A stretch of DNA of 64,000 nucleotides from Massilia sp. TS11 (GTDB taxonomy: Bacteria; Pseudomonadota; Gammaproteobacteria; Burkholderiales; Burkholderiaceae_D). Positions within the stretch are counted from its first letter, which is position 1. Each line of letters opens with the position of its first letter. The stretch lies in the NCBI RefSeq assembly GCF_022012445.1, contig NZ_JAKLTS010000010.1, forward strand, positions 62,001 to 126,000, given 5' to 3'. The notes below the pieces were generated by a model. It did no database searches and was not told where the DNA came from. It saw nothing but the letters and a program-made list of their open reading frames with translations. Positions 52,400 through 62,648 of this stretch are shown here, piece by piece. Both the position numbers and the translations under genes were made by a program.

Positions 52400-52866
52400 T
52401 TGCAAGGCGCCCCGCACGGCTGGCGGGTTTCACGCTGGTGGAACTGCTGGTCGTGATGGTGATCCTCGGGGCGACGCTGGGCATGGTGTCCTATCGCATT
52501 ACGGCCAGCGCCAAGCAGGCCCTGCACAACGAAGCCCAGCGCATCGCTCTGCTGCTGCAGACGGCGCGCGACGAGGCCATCGTGCGCAACCGCCAGATCG
52601 CGTTTGAAGCCGGCAGCGAGGGCTATGCCTTTGGCGTGCGCAAGGAAGACGGCTGGGAAACCCTGCAGCGCGACGAACTGCTGCATCCGCGCCAGTTCCA
52701 GCACCGGCCGCTGGTGCTGACCCTCGACCCGCCGAGCCCGCGCGGCGAGGTGCGCATCGTGTTCGGGCGCGAGCCGGTCGACAAGCCTTTCCGGCTGCGC
52801 CTGGCCGACGGCGAGGACAGCGTGCTGCTGCGCGCCGACGGCATCGGCCATTTCGAGGTGCAATAG
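52396..52866 (+). CDS. gspH: Type II secretion minor pseudopilin GspH
   Basis: 156 residues. Prepilin site LAG/FTLVELLVVMVILGATLGM, then RITASAKQALHNEAQRIALLLQTARDEAIVRNRQIAFE, the GspH/FimT-type region. Overlaps gspG by 4 nt and gspI by 1 nt. Confidence 0.94.
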   Translation: MIARRPARLAGFTLVELLVVMVILGATLGMVSYRITASAKQALHNEAQRIALLLQTARDEAIVRNRQIAFEAGSEGYAFGVRKEDGWETLQRDELLHPRQFQHRPLVLTLDPPSPRGEVRIVFGREPVDKPFRLRLADGEDSVLLRADGIGHFEVQ

Positions 52867-53231
52867 TGGGGCGCGCGCGCGGCTTCACTCTGCTGGAAGT
52901 GCTGGTGGCCCTGGTCATCGTCGGCACGGCCCTGGGCGCCTCGCTGCGCGCGGTCGGCAGCCTGACGGCCAATAGCAATGGCCTGCGCAGCCATATGATG
53001 GCCTCGTGGTCGGCCGAGAACCGCCTGGTCCAGCTGCGCCTGGCGGGCACCTTTCCCGATATCGGCAAGCGCGGCTTCGCCTGCCCTCAGGGCGACCTCA
53101 AGCTCGTGTGCGAGGAGGAAGTGCTGGCCACGCCGAATCCGCGTTTTCGCCGCGTCGAGGTCAGCGTCTACGAAGCCAGTGAGCCGAACCGGCGCATCCT
53201 GAAACTGGTCCAACTGGTGTTGCAACAATGA
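52866..53231 (+). CDS. gspI: Type II secretion minor pseudopilin GspI
   Basis: 121 residues from a GTG start (GTGGGGCGCGCG) that shares one base with the gspH stop. Prepilin site RARG/FTLLEVLVALVIVGTALGAS. WSAENRLVQLRL is the conserved GspI block. Overlaps gspJ by 4 nt. Confidence 0.94.
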   Translation: MGRARGFTLLEVLVALVIVGTALGASLRAVGSLTANSNGLRSHMMASWSAENRLVQLRLAGTFPDIGKRGFACPQGDLKLVCEEEVLATPNPRFRRVEVSVYEASEPNRRILKLVQLVLQQ

Positions 53232-53872
53232 AGCGATCGACTGGTTTTACCCTCGTCGAGCTGCTGGTGGCGATCAGCATCCTGGCCATCGTCGCCGTGC
53301 TCGGCTGGCGCGCGATGGACAGCATCATCCGCGCGCGCGAACGTCTGGTCGAACAGATGGATGTGACGCGCGGCATGCAGCTGGCCTTCGCCCAGCTGCA
53401 GAGCGACACCGAACACATCGTGCCGCTGGCCATGCTGCACGGGCGCCAGAGCCTGGCCGCCGACGGCAACAAGCTGACCCTGGTGCGCACGGTCGAGAAC
53501 GAAAACGAGCCGGTCGCGCTGCAGGTGGTGTCCTACCGCGTGCGCGACGGCGTGCTGGCGCGGCGCGAATCGGCCAGCACGCGCGAACTGAAGGAGCTCG
53601 ACCAGCTGTGGCAGGCGGCCGTGCAGGACGCCGATCCCCAGCCCGGTCTGCCATTGCAGAAAGGCGTGAGCGGCATGACGGTGCAATTGTTCGAACAGGG
53701 CGCCTGGCGCCTGAGCACGGCGCCGGCCCCGCTGCCGCCCTCGCTGCAGCCGGGCGCCACGCCGACCCGCACGCCGCTGGCGCCGAGCCGCCCGAGCGGG
53801 CTCGAAGTGGCGCTGCAGGTGGGCACCATGGCCAGCAGCATGAGCAAGGTCTTCCTGTTGGGGGGCGGATGA
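53228..53872 (+). CDS. gspJ: Type II secretion minor pseudopilin GspJ
   Basis: 214 residues. Prepilin site STG/FTLVELLVAISILAIVAVLG, then WRAMDSIIRARERLVEQMDVTRGMQLAFAQLQSD typical of GspJ. A Pro/Ser-rich stretch lies near the C-terminus (PLPPSLQPGATPTRTPLAPS). Overlaps gspK by 4 nt. Confidence 0.94.
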   Translation: MKRSTGFTLVELLVAISILAIVAVLGWRAMDSIIRARERLVEQMDVTRGMQLAFAQLQSDTEHIVPLAMLHGRQSLAADGNKLTLVRTVENENEPVALQVVSYRVRDGVLARRESASTRELKELDQLWQAAVQDADPQPGLPLQKGVSGMTVQLFEQGAWRLSTAPAPLPPSLQPGATPTRTPLAPSRPSGLEVALQVGTMASSMSKVFLLGGG

Positions 53873-54807
53873 AGCGCCAACGCGGGGTGGCCGTCGTCAC
53901 GGCCCTGTTGCTGACCACGCTGGCCGTGACCATCGTGGCCAGCCTGTTCTGGCAGCAGCAGGTGCAGGTGCGCTCGATGGAGAACCAGCGTCTGCATCTG
54001 CAGACCCAGTGGATTCTGCGCGGCGCCCTCGATTTCGCCCGCCTGATCCTGCGCCAGGACGCCAATGACCGGCCGCTGGCGACGACCCTGGACGCGCCGT
54101 GGGCGACCCCGGTGGCCGAAACCCGGCTCGACCAGTACATCGAGCGCGAGCGCCTGGAAGGCGAAAACTATGATGCGACACTTTCAGGACTGATTCAGGA
54201 CGCTCAGGCGCGTTACAATCTCGCCAACCTCGCGCAGAACCGCAAGATCAATGAGGACCAGGTCAAGGTGTTCGAGCGTCTGCTGGCCAATGTGCGCCTC
54301 GACCCGTCGCTGGCGCGCCGCACGGCCCTGCAGATGCGCCGCAGCCAGCAGCCGCCGCTCGGCGCCGAGCCCGACCCCGATGGGGCGCAGGCGGGTCTCG
54401 AACTGAGCAGTGTGGACGATCTGCTGGCCGTGCCCGGCTTCACGCCCGAGGCCCTGAGCCGCCTGCGCGAGCTGGTGGTGCTGCTGCCGCAGCCGACGGC
54501 CGTGAACATCAACACGGCCGGACCGGAAGTGCTGGCGGCGCTGATGAATGTGAGCGTGTCCGAAGCCACGGCCTGGACCGAGCGGCGCAAGAGTGCCTAC
54601 TGGCGCACGGCGGCCGATTTCCAGGCCCAGGTGGGCAAGCAGGTGGCGCAGAACGTGTCGATCAACACGATCAGCGAGTATTTTCTGGTGACGAGCCGGA
54701 TCCGCCTCGAGCGTGCGACGCTCAATGCGGTCTCGCTCATCGAACGCAAAATGGGACCGAGTAATCCGACCCTGCCGACCCAAGTCCTGTGGACGCGGCA
54801 GATTTAG
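53869..54807 (+). CDS. gspK: Type II secretion minor pseudopilin GspK
   Basis: 312 residues from MKRQRGVAVVTALLLTTLAVTIVASL. GspK lacks Glu at +5, as usual. The large domain has QARYNLANLAQ (calcium loop region), SAM-like repeats with VDDLLAVPGFTPEAL, and VNINTAGPEVLAALMNVS. It caps the pseudopilus tip with GspI and GspJ. Confidence 0.94.
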   Translation: MKRQRGVAVVTALLLTTLAVTIVASLFWQQQVQVRSMENQRLHLQTQWILRGALDFARLILRQDANDRPLATTLDAPWATPVAETRLDQYIERERLEGENYDATLSGLIQDAQARYNLANLAQNRKINEDQVKVFERLLANVRLDPSLARRTALQMRRSQQPPLGAEPDPDGAQAGLELSSVDDLLAVPGFTPEALSRLRELVVLLPQPTAVNINTAGPEVLAALMNVSVSEATAWTERRKSAYWRTAADFQAQVGKQVAQNVSINTISEYFLVTSRIRLERATLNAVSLIERKMGPSNPTLPTQVLWTRQI

Positions 54808-54825
54808 CCAAGCAAGGGAGATGCA

Positions 54826-55995
54826 TTGACGACCCTCTACCTGCGCCATCCGGCGCGCGCCCTCGGCAGCCAGGCCAGCTGCCAGTATGCGCTGGCCAGC
54901 GATCAGGGCGGTCTGCTGCAGCAGGGCCTGCTGGGCCTGGCCGCGCTGGCCGAGCTGGTGGCCGGCGCGCGCCGTGTGGTGCTGATTCTGGCGGCCGCCG
55001 ATGTCACCCTGGTGCGCCTGCCGGTGCCGCCGCTGGCCGGCGCGCGCCTGAAGGCCGCGCTGCCGAATCTGGTGGAAGACCATGTGCTGGGCGACCCGGC
55101 CGAGTGCGTGCTGGCCGCCAGCGCCGCCGACGCCGAGGGGCGGCGCACGATCGCCGTGGCCGAGCGCGCCTGGGTGGCCGAGCTGGCCCAGCGTCTGCTG
55201 GCCCAGGGCGCGCGCCAGCTGCGCATCGTCCCGGCCCCGCTCTGCCTGCCGCCGGGCACGGCCGCCATCCACCAGGGCGACCTGGCCGTGCGCCTGAATG
55301 CGGACGAGGGCGCCGGTCTGGTGCTCGAAGCCGAGGCCGGCGCCGTGCTGGCCGCGGCCAGTGCCCTCGGCGCCGAGCGCCTGCTGGTGCCGGCCCCCGA
55401 GCGCGCCGCCTATGCGGGCGCCGAGATCGCCGTCGAGGCCGATGCCTGGCCGGTCTGGATCGCTGGCGCCGCCAGCGCGCCGATCGACCTGGCGCCGGCG
55501 CTGGGCGCGGCCGGCGCCGCCCAGATCGACTGGAAGCGCTACCGCTGGCCGGCCGCCCTGGCCGTGCTGGCGCTGCTGGTCAATGCCCTGGCCCTGAACC
55601 TCGAATGGCTGCGCCTCAAGCGCGAGGCCGATGCCGTGCGCCAGTCGATGTTCCAGACCTACAAGGCGGCCTATCCGAACGCGCCCGAACCGCTCTATCC
55701 GGCCGAACAGCTGCGGCGCGCCGTGCTCAGCGCGCGCGCCGGCAGCGGCCAGCTGGCGCCGACCGATTTCATCTGGCAGAGCGCGGCCATCGGCGAGGCC
55801 CTGAACGCGGCCAATCCCAAGCCGGCCGTGCTGGCCCTGAATTTCAATGACAATGTGCTGACCGTGAAACTGCGTCCCGATTCCCTGCGTCCCGGCGTGC
55901 TCGAGCAGGTGCGCGGCGCGCTCGGCGCGCGCGGCCTGATCGTCAGCGAGACCCAGCCCGGCCTGTGGCAGCTGCGCGTCAAGGAGGGCAAATGA
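54826..55995 (+). CDS. gspL: Type II secretion inner-membrane protein GspL
   Basis: 389 residues from a TTG start; an AAGGGAG ribosome site lies upstream. A 3-codon frame ATG-CAT-TGA overlaps that start. The cytoplasmic actin-like domain (LPVPPLAGARLKAALPNLVEDHVLGDP, the ATPase-recruiting GspL-N) is followed by a single membrane helix near 250 (WPAALAVLALLVNALALNL) and a periplasmic ferredoxin-like domain. It couples GspE to the membrane. 18 nt after gspK. Confidence 0.9.
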   Translation: MTTLYLRHPARALGSQASCQYALASDQGGLLQQGLLGLAALAELVAGARRVVLILAAADVTLVRLPVPPLAGARLKAALPNLVEDHVLGDPAECVLAASAADAEGRRTIAVAERAWVAELAQRLLAQGARQLRIVPAPLCLPPGTAAIHQGDLAVRLNADEGAGLVLEAEAGAVLAAASALGAERLLVPAPERAAYAGAEIAVEADAWPVWIAGAASAPIDLAPALGAAGAAQIDWKRYRWPAALAVLALLVNALALNLEWLRLKREADAVRQSMFQTYKAAYPNAPEPLYPAEQLRRAVLSARAGSGQLAPTDFIWQSAAIGEALNAANPKPAVLALNFNDNVLTVKLRPDSLRPGVLEQVRGALGARGLIVSETQPGLWQLRVKEGK

Positions 55996-56492
55996 TGGGC
56001 CAGTTCACACAGTACTGGGAGGCCCGCAGCGCCCAGGAGAAACGCCTGCTGCTGGCGGCCGCGGCCGTGGTGCTGCTGGCCCTGGTCTACAGCCTGCTGT
56101 TCGAACCGGCCGTGCGCGGCCGCGCCCAGTTGCAGCGCGACCTGCCCAATCTGCGCCAGGAAGCGGCCCAGATGCAGGCGCTGGCAGCCGAGGCGATCGA
56201 ACTGCAAAAGCGCAATGCCGCGGCGCCGGCCCCGGTCAGCAAGGACAGTCTGGCCGCCAGCCTGGCCGCGCGCAGCCTGCAGCCGAGCAATATCGTCGTC
56301 AGCGGCGAATTCATCAAGCTGGAATTCAAGGGCGTCGCGTTTGCCAATGTGCATGCCTGGCTTGATCAGTTGCGCCGCGAGAACATGGTGCTCGTGCAGG
56401 AAGCGAGCTTTGTGCCGCAGGGGCCGGCCGGCCAAGTCGATGTCAGCCTGAGCCTGCGCCAGCACCAGGCGCTGGGGGCCAATCCGCAATGA
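55992..56492 (+). CDS. gspM: Type II secretion inner-membrane protein GspM
   Basis: 166 residues. The N-terminal cytoplasmic tail MMGQFTQYWEARSAQEKR is followed by one helix (LLLAAAAVVLLALVYSLLFEPAV) and a periplasmic domain. GspM/PilO-like partner of GspL. The start forms an ATGA overlap with the gspL stop; a second Met follows directly. Confidence 0.92.
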   Translation: MMGQFTQYWEARSAQEKRLLLAAAAVVLLALVYSLLFEPAVRGRAQLQRDLPNLRQEAAQMQALAAEAIELQKRNAAAPAPVSKDSLAASLAARSLQPSNIVVSGEFIKLEFKGVAFANVHAWLDQLRRENMVLVQEASFVPQGPAGQVDVSLSLRQHQALGANPQ

Positions 56493-57262
56493 AGCGTGCG
56501 TTCTGGTGGCTGCTGGCCGGCGGCCTGAGCGCGGCCCTGACGGTGGCCGCTTTCCTGCCGGCTTCGGTGCTCGGCAGCGTGGTCGAGGCCCGCACGGCAG
56601 GCCGTTTGACGCTCGGGGATGCGCAGGGTACGCTGTGGCGCGGTTCGGCCTTTATCGGCGGCGCCGCCGGCGAGGGCGGGGCCGTCACGCCGCTGCTGCC
56701 GGGGCGCTTCAGCTGGGAGCTGTCGCCCTTGTCGCTGCTGGGCATGGTGCGCCTGAGCCTGGCCAATCCCGAGGCCCTGGCCCAGCCCGTCAGCCTGAGC
56801 GGCTCCTGGACGCAATGGCGGCTCAGCGCCGGCGTGCTGCGCCTGCCGGCCGATGGCTTGGCCGGCCTGGGCGCGCCGCTCAACACGATGGCGCCGAGCG
56901 GCACCATGCGCCTGAGCTGGAGCGGGCTGGACGTGGCCAGCAGCGCCGGCCAGATCAGCGTGCAGGGCAGCACGCTGCTCGAATTGCTCGACATGGCCTC
57001 GCGCCTGTCGCCGCTGCGCCCGCTCGGCAGCTATGCGCTGAGCATGGACTGGCGCGGCCAGCAGGCGGCGCTCGATTTACGCACGCTGCGCGGGGCCCTG
57101 GTCCTGAACGGCAATGGCGTTCTGGCCAACGGACGCCTGACATTTTCGGGACGCGCGCAAGCGGCCCGCGGATACGAGGAAGCGCTGGCGGGCCTGCTGA
57201 ATCTGCTGGGCCAGCGCCGTGTGGAAGGCGACAACACCTATATCGCGTTAGAGTTCAAATGA
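56489..57262 (+). CDS. gspN: Type II secretion protein GspN
   Basis: 257 residues. Signal anchor (FWWLLAGGLSAALTVAAFLPASVLG), then the GspN beta domain with LTLGDAQGTLWRGSAFIGG and MRLSWSGLDVASSAGQISVQGS. GspN is found in a subset of T2SS operons, and its exact role is unclear. Overlaps gspM and gspD by 4 nt. Confidence 0.9.
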   Translation: MKRAFWWLLAGGLSAALTVAAFLPASVLGSVVEARTAGRLTLGDAQGTLWRGSAFIGGAAGEGGAVTPLLPGRFSWELSPLSLLGMVRLSLANPEALAQPVSLSGSWTQWRLSAGVLRLPADGLAGLGAPLNTMAPSGTMRLSWSGLDVASSAGQISVQGSTLLELLDMASRLSPLRPLGSYALSMDWRGQQAALDLRTLRGALVLNGNGVLANGRLTFSGRAQAARGYEEALAGLLNLLGQRRVEGDNTYIALEFK

Positions 57263-59421
57263 TGAAAACACAGACCCGTAGCACTACGACTTTCCCCGCG
57301 CTGCGCCGCCTGTCGGCCGGCGTTCTGCTGTGCTGCGCGATGACCGTGCAGGCTGCTCCGGCGGCCGAACAGGCGGCCCTGAATTTTGTCGGCGCCGATA
57401 TCGAGGCGGTGATCAAGGCGGTCGGCCACTACACGGGCCAGACCTTCATCATCGACCCGCGTGTCAAGGGCACGCTGACCCTGGTGTCCGAAACCCCGGC
57501 CACCAAGGCCCAGGCCTTCCAGCTGCTGGCCTCGGCGCTGCGCCTGCAGGGCTACGCGATCGTCGCCGGCGAGGGCTTCGCCAAGGTGGTGCCGGAAGCC
57601 GACGCCAAGCTGCAGTCGGGCCCGGTGCAAGTGGGCAGCCAGGCCGCCCTCAAGGGCGATCAGGTGGCCACCCAGGTCTTCCATCTGCAGTATGAATCGG
57701 CCGTCAATCTGGCCGGCGTGATCAAGCCGCTGATTTCGCCGAACAACACGGTCAACGCCAACCCGGGCAATAACACCCTGGTCGTCACCGACTACGCCGA
57801 CAACCTCAAGCGCATCGCCAAGATCGTCGCCTCACTCGACGCGCCGGCCAATGGCGACATCGACGTGGTGCCGGTCCAGTATGCGGTGGCCAGCGATATC
57901 GTCACCCTCGTCAACAAGCTGATGGAAGGCGGCGCCCAGGGCGGCGACGCGGCCGCGCGCACCGCCGTGCTGGCCGACCCGCGCACCAACAGTCTGCTGA
58001 TCCGCGCGGCCACGCCGGCGCGCGCGGCCCAGGCCAAGTCCCTGATCGCCAAGCTCGATCTGCCGACGGCGCGGGCGGGCAATGTGCACGTGGTCCCGCT
58101 GAAGAACGCCGACGCCGTGCAGCTGGCCGCCACCCTGCGCGCCGTCATCAGCGGCGAGGGTTCGCTGCCGACGCGCCAGAGCGGCACCCAGGGCGGCTCG
58201 GTCACGGCCGGCAGCACCTCGGGCAGCGGCGGCGCCTCCAGCGTCTCCAACCAGCAGCAGCAGGCCAACAACCAGCAGGGCAATCTGACCCAGCAGGCCA
58301 GCCAGCTGGCCGGCGGCGGTGGCGCCAGCGGCGCCGGCTATATCCAGGCCGATGCGGCCACCAACACCCTGATCATCACGGCCAGCGAAGCCGTCTACCG
58401 CAATCTGCGCGCCGTGATCGACCAGCTCGACACGCGCCGCGCCCAGGTCTATATCGAGGCCCTGGTGGTCGAGGTGTCGTCGAACAAGGCGTCCGAATTC
58501 GGCGTGCAGTGGCTCGGCCTGTCGGGCGATGGCAACAGCAATTACCGCGTCGGCACGCTGCAGAACTTCGCCGGCGGCAGCACCCCAAGCGGCACCTCGA
58601 ACAGCCTGACGGCCCTGGCCACGGGCAAGGGCGCCGTGCTGCCCGGCCCCGGCATGTCGATCGGCGTGTTCCGCCAGATTAACGGCCAGCTCGGCCTCGG
58701 CGCCCTGGCCCATCTGCTCGAAACGGATGCGAATGCGAACATCCTGTCGACGCCGCATGCGCTGACGGTCGATAACGAACTGGCCTCGATCAAGGTCGGC
58801 AAGAACGTCCCCATCATCAGCGGCCAGTTCACCACGGCCGCCGGCGGCGCCAACGCCAATCCCTTCCAGACCATCGACCGGCGCGACGTCGGCCTGATCC
58901 TCAAAGTGCGCCCGCAGATTTCGGAAGGCGGCACCATCAAGCTGGCCATCTACAACGAGTCCTCGAGCGTCGACCCGGCCTCGCTCAACGCCAGCTCGGG
59001 CGTGACCATCAATAACCGCGTCATCGAGAACAATGTGATCGCCGAGGACGGCCAGATCATCGTGCTCGGCGGCCTGATCGAAGACAGCGAAGGCGACGGC
59101 GTCGAGAAGGTCAGCGGCCTGGGCGACCTGCCGATCATCGGCAATCTGTTCAAGTACCAGACGCGGGCGCGCAAGAAGACCAATCTGATGGTCTTCCTGC
59201 GTCCGCTGATCGTGCGCACCCCGAACCAGAGCGAGAACCTGGCCCTGGACCGCTACGACTACATGCGCGCCGAGGGCCAGCGCGCGCTGCCGGCCGACAG
59301 CGCCCTGGTGCGCGATCTGGGCGCGCCCGTGCTGCCCCAGCTGAACAAGGGCCAGCCGCCGGCCGGCGGCCAGATGGCCACCCGTCCGGTCCCGGCCCAG
59401 CCCGAGGCCAAGCAGCCATGA
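57259..59421 (+). CDS. gspD: Type II secretion outer-membrane secretin GspD
   Basis: 720 residues. Signal peptide ending VQAAPA near 35. N0 domain ([26 protein letters not shown]), three N1-N3 domains, and the secretin domain from about 430. A Gln/Ser/Gly/Asn-rich insert near 305-345 ([20 protein letters not shown]) is a surface or spacer loop. [11 protein letters not shown] and [20 protein letters not shown] close the pore. The start is the ATGATG overlap with the gspN stop; much longer upstream readings in other frames are shadows. Confidence 0.97.
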   Translation: MMKTQTRSTTTFPALRRLSAGVLLCCAMTVQAAPAAEQAALNFVGADIEAVIKAVGHYTGQTFIIDPRVKGTLTLVSETPATKAQAFQLLASALRLQGYAIVAGEGFAKVVPEADAKLQSGPVQVGSQAALKGDQVATQVFHLQYESAVNLAGVIKPLISPNNTVNANPGNNTLVVTDYADNLKRIAKIVASLDAPANGDIDVVPVQYAVASDIVTLVNKLMEGGAQGGDAAARTAVLADPRTNSLLIRAATPARAAQAKSLIAKLDLPTARAGNVHVVPLKNADAVQLAATLRAVISGEGSLPTRQSGTQGGSVTAGSTSGSGGASSVSNQQQQANNQQGNLTQQASQLAGGGGASGAGYIQADAATNTLIITASEAVYRNLRAVIDQLDTRRAQVYIEALVVEVSSNKASEFGVQWLGLSGDGNSNYRVGTLQNFAGGSTPSGTSNSLTALATGKGAVLPGPGMSIGVFRQINGQLGLGALAHLLETDANANILSTPHALTVDNELASIKVGKNVPIISGQFTTAAGGANANPFQTIDRRDVGLILKVRPQISEGGTIKLAIYNESSSVDPASLNASSGVTINNRVIENNVIAEDGQIIVLGGLIEDSEGDGVEKVSGLGDLPIIGNLFKYQTRARKKTNLMVFLRPLIVRTPNQSENLALDRYDYMRAEGQRALPADSALVRDLGAPVLPQLNKGQPPAGGQMATRPVPAQPEAKQP

Positions 59422-60836
59422 GCCAGCTCCTGCCGTATGCCTTCGCGCGCGACCACGGCGTGCTGGCGCGCCCGGACGACAGCGCCGGCCTGGTCGAACT
59501 GTGCATCGCGCCCGGCAGCGCGCCGGCCGCGATCGCCGAAGTCTCGCGCCGCTTCGGGCGCGTGCGCATCACCCGCATGGAGCGCGCCGCGCTCGACGCC
59601 GCCATCGCCCAGAGCTATGCGGGCGCCAGCGGCGACGCCTCCCAGGTGGCCGACGAATTCGAGGCCGACCTCGACCTGACCAAGCTGCTCAACGACGTGC
59701 CGGCCATCGAGGACCTGCTCGAATCGAGCGATGACGCGCCCGTGATCCGCATGATCAATGCGCTGCTGACCCAGGCCCTGCGCGAAGGCGCTTCCGACAT
59801 CCACATCGAGCCCTTCGAGCAGCATTCGGTCGTGCGCTTTCGCATCGACGGCGCGCTGCGCGACATCGTCAAGCCGCGCAAGGCCATCCACGCCTCGCTG
59901 ATCTCGCGCATCAAGATCATGTCGCAGCTCGACATCGCCGAGAAGCGCCTGCCGCAGGACGGCCGCATCACCCTGCGCGTGGGCGGCAAGCCGGTCGACG
60001 TGCGCGTGTCGACTCTGCCGACCGGGCATGGCGAACGGGCCGTGCTGCGTCTGCTCGACAAGGAAGCCGGCCGTCTCGATCTGGCCCACCTCGGCATGGG
60101 CGCGGCCCTGCTGCCGCAGTTCGACACGCTGATCAAGCAGCCGCACGGGATCGTGCTGGTGACCGGACCGACCGGCTCGGGCAAGACCACCACTCTGTAC
60201 GCGGCGCTGTCGCGCCTGAACGCGAGCACCACCAATATCCTGACCGTCGAAGACCCGATCGAATACGACCTGCAGGGCATCGGCCAGACCCAGGTCAATC
60301 CGCGCATCGACATGAGCTTTGCCAAGGCCCTGCGCGCGATCTTGCGCCAGGACCCGGACGTGATCATGATCGGCGAGATCCGCGACCTCGAAACCGCGCA
60401 GATCGCCGTGCAGGCCTCGCTCACCGGCCACCTGGTGCTGGCCACCCTGCACACCAACGACGCCGCGGCCGCCGTCACCCGCCTGCTCGACATGGGGATC
60501 GAACCCTTCCTGCTGTCGTCCTCGCTGCTGGGCGTGCTGGCCCAGCGCCTGGTGCGCAAGCTGTGCGTGCACTGCCGGCGCGAGGAGGGCGGCCAGTGGC
60601 ATGCGGTCGGCTGCGAGCATTGCGGCCACACCGGCTATCAGGGCCGGGTCGGGGTCTACGAGCTGCTCGAGACGACCGACGCGATCCGCGCCCAGATCCA
60701 CGACCGCGCCTCGGAAGCCGAGATCCGCACCGCCGCCCAGCGCGGCGGCATGCTGAGCATGCGCGAAGATGGCGAGCGCTGGCTGCGCGATGGCACCACC
60801 ACCCTCGCCGAACTGCTGCGCGTGACCAAGGACTGA
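59418..60836 (+). CDS. gspE: Type II secretion ATPase GspE
   Basis: 472 residues. N1E/N2E domain, then Walker [11 protein letters not shown] near 250, Asp box [19 protein letters not shown], Walker [16 protein letters not shown], and His box [13 protein letters not shown]. The tetracysteine zinc module is intact: CVHC near 382 and CEHC near 398. It energises pseudopilus assembly. Overlaps gspD by 4 nt; gspF starts 1 nt after. Confidence 0.97.
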   Translation: MSQLLPYAFARDHGVLARPDDSAGLVELCIAPGSAPAAIAEVSRRFGRVRITRMERAALDAAIAQSYAGASGDASQVADEFEADLDLTKLLNDVPAIEDLLESSDDAPVIRMINALLTQALREGASDIHIEPFEQHSVVRFRIDGALRDIVKPRKAIHASLISRIKIMSQLDIAEKRLPQDGRITLRVGGKPVDVRVSTLPTGHGERAVLRLLDKEAGRLDLAHLGMGAALLPQFDTLIKQPHGIVLVTGPTGSGKTTTLYAALSRLNASTTNILTVEDPIEYDLQGIGQTQVNPRIDMSFAKALRAILRQDPDVIMIGEIRDLETAQIAVQASLTGHLVLATLHTNDAAAAVTRLLDMGIEPFLLSSSLLGVLAQRLVRKLCVHCRREEGGQWHAVGCEHCGHTGYQGRVGVYELLETTDAIRAQIHDRASEAEIRTAAQRGGMLSMREDGERWLRDGTTTLAELLRVTKD

Positions 60837-60837
60837 G

Positions 60838-62052
60838 ATGCCCGCCTTCCGTTACGAAGCCGTCGATGCCGGTGGCGCCAGCCGCAAAGGGGTGCTCAAT
60901 GCCGACAGCGCGCGCGCCGCACGCGCCGAGCTGCGCTCCCAGGGCCTGACCCCGCTGCAGGTCGAGGCGATCGCCACCCAGGTGGCGGGCGGGCAGCGCC
61001 GCGCTGCCTTCGGCGAGCGCCTGAGCGCCACCGAGCAGGCCCTGTTCACGCGCCAGCTGGCCAGCCTGCTGGGCGCCGGCCTGCCGCTCGAACAGGCGCT
61101 GACGGCCCTGCTCGACCAGGCCGAGCGCCCCTATGTGCGCGACCTGATCGCCTCGATCCGCGCCGAAGTGGTGGGCGGGGCGCCGTTCTCGGAAGCGCTG
61201 GCGCGCCATCCGCGCGACTTCGAGGAGATCTACCGCGCGCTGGTCGCCTCGGGCGAACAGATCGGCCATCAGGAACGCGTGCTGGGCCGCCTGGCCGACT
61301 ACATCGAGCGCCGCAATGCGCTGATGGACAAGGTCACCCAGGCCTTCATGTATCCGGCCATCGTCACCGTGCTGGCCTTCGCCATCGTGATCTTCCTGCT
61401 CACCTATGTGGTGCCGCAGATCGTCTCGGTGTTCGCCGCCACCAAGCAGAACCTGCCGCTGCTGACGACGGTGATGCTGGCGATCTCGGACTTTGTGCGC
61501 CACTACGGCCTGTATGTGGCCGTGCTGGCGGTGGCGGCCGGCTGGATGCTGCGGCGCGCCCTGCGCGAGCCGGCCCTGCGCCTGCGCTGGCACACCTGGC
61601 TGCTGACGGCGCCGCTGTACGGGCGCTTCGAGCGCAGCCTGAACACGGCGCGCTTTGCCTCGACCCTGGCGATCACCACCGGCTCGGGCGTGCCGATCCT
61701 GCGTGCGCTCGACACCAGCCGCGACACGCTGTCCAACCTGGCCATGAAGACCCTGGTCGAAGACGCCACCAACAGCGTGCGCGAAGGGGTCAGCCTGGCG
61801 CGCGCGCTGAGCGTGCAGAAGCACTTCCCGCCGATGCTGATCCACATGATCCGCGCCGGCGAAATCACCGGCGAGCTGGCCGCCATGCTCGAACGCGCGG
61901 CCGACGCCCAGCAGCAGGACCTGGAGCGGCGCGCGCTGCGCATGGCCGGCCTGCTGGAGCCGGTGTTGATCATCGCCATGGGCCTGGTCGTGCTGCTGAT
62001 CGTGCTGGCCGTGCTCATGCCCATCATCGAAATTAACCAACTGGTGCGCTAA
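60838..62052 (+). CDS. gspF: Type II secretion inner-membrane platform GspF
   Basis: 404 residues. Two T2SSF domains: FTRQLASLLGAGLPLEQALTALL and TLVEDATNSVREGVSLARALS. Three membrane helices, including TVLAFAIVIFLLTYVVPQIVSVF and VLIIAMGLVVLLIVLAVLMPI. It is the platform for GspE and pseudopilin addition. Length is standard for GspF. Confidence 0.97.
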   Translation: MPAFRYEAVDAGGASRKGVLNADSARAARAELRSQGLTPLQVEAIATQVAGGQRRAAFGERLSATEQALFTRQLASLLGAGLPLEQALTALLDQAERPYVRDLIASIRAEVVGGAPFSEALARHPRDFEEIYRALVASGEQIGHQERVLGRLADYIERRNALMDKVTQAFMYPAIVTVLAFAIVIFLLTYVVPQIVSVFAATKQNLPLLTTVMLAISDFVRHYGLYVAVLAVAAGWMLRRALREPALRLRWHTWLLTAPLYGRFERSLNTARFASTLAITTGSGVPILRALDTSRDTLSNLAMKTLVEDATNSVREGVSLARALSVQKHFPPMLIHMIRAGEITGELAAMLERAADAQQQDLERRALRMAGLLEPVLIIAMGLVVLLIVLAVLMPIIEINQLVR

Positions 62053-62063
62053 GGAGGATGCCC

Positions 62064-62645
62064 ATGAAGCGCTTGCCCTTTATTCTCGGCCTGCTTGCAG
62101 TGGTGGCCCTGTCCAGTTCCCTCGCTTACTGGGGAATGCAATGGTGGCGCCCGGCCCAGCGGCCGCTGGCGGCCCTGCCCGCGGCCAGCGTGCAGGCGCC
62201 GCCGGCCGATGCCGCCGCCACCCTGTTCGGCGGCCAGGCCGTGACGGCCGTGGCCAGCAACTACCAGCTCAAGGGCGTGGTGGCGGCCAGCCGCGCGGCC
62301 GATGGCGTGGCCATCATCGCCGTCGACGGCAAGGCGCCGGCCGCCTACAAGGTCGGCAAGGAAGTCGCGCCCGGCGTCACCGTGCAGGAGGTGCAGGCGC
62401 GCTTCGTGCTGCTGGCCGAAGGGCCGGCCATCAAGCGCATCGAACTGCCGCCCGAGCCGCGTGGCGGCAGCGGCGCCGGCGCCCCCGCGGCCCCGGCCAC
62501 GCCGGCCCCGGTCACGCCGATGACCCCGCCGCCGGTGCCGCAGACCCCGTCCATGCCGCCGACCTCGGTCACGCCGACGCCGAGCATGATGATGCCGCCG
62601 CCGCAGACCGGCAGCGGGAATACCAATCAACCGAGCAGCAAGTAA
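62064..62645 (+). CDS. gspC: Type II secretion protein GspC-like
   Basis: 193 residues from the ATG at 62064. AAGGAGG at 62051-62057 lies directly against an upstream in-frame ATG at 62058, so only the later Met has normal spacing. One N-terminal helix (FILGLLAVVALSSSLAYWGM), then the homology-region domain with TLFGGQAVTAVASNYQLKGVVAASRAADGVAIIAVDGKAPAAYKVGKEV. The C-terminus is Pro/Thr/Ser-rich and has no PDZ domain. It links the secretin to the inner platform. Here it is last in the operon rather than first. Confidence 0.88.
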   Translation: MKRLPFILGLLAVVALSSSLAYWGMQWWRPAQRPLAALPAASVQAPPADAAATLFGGQAVTAVASNYQLKGVVAASRAADGVAIIAVDGKAPAAYKVGKEVAPGVTVQEVQARFVLLAEGPAIKRIELPPEPRGGSGAGAPAAPATPAPVTPMTPPPVPQTPSMPPTSVTPTPSMMMPPPQTGSGNTNQPSSK

Positions 62646-62648
62646 GCC

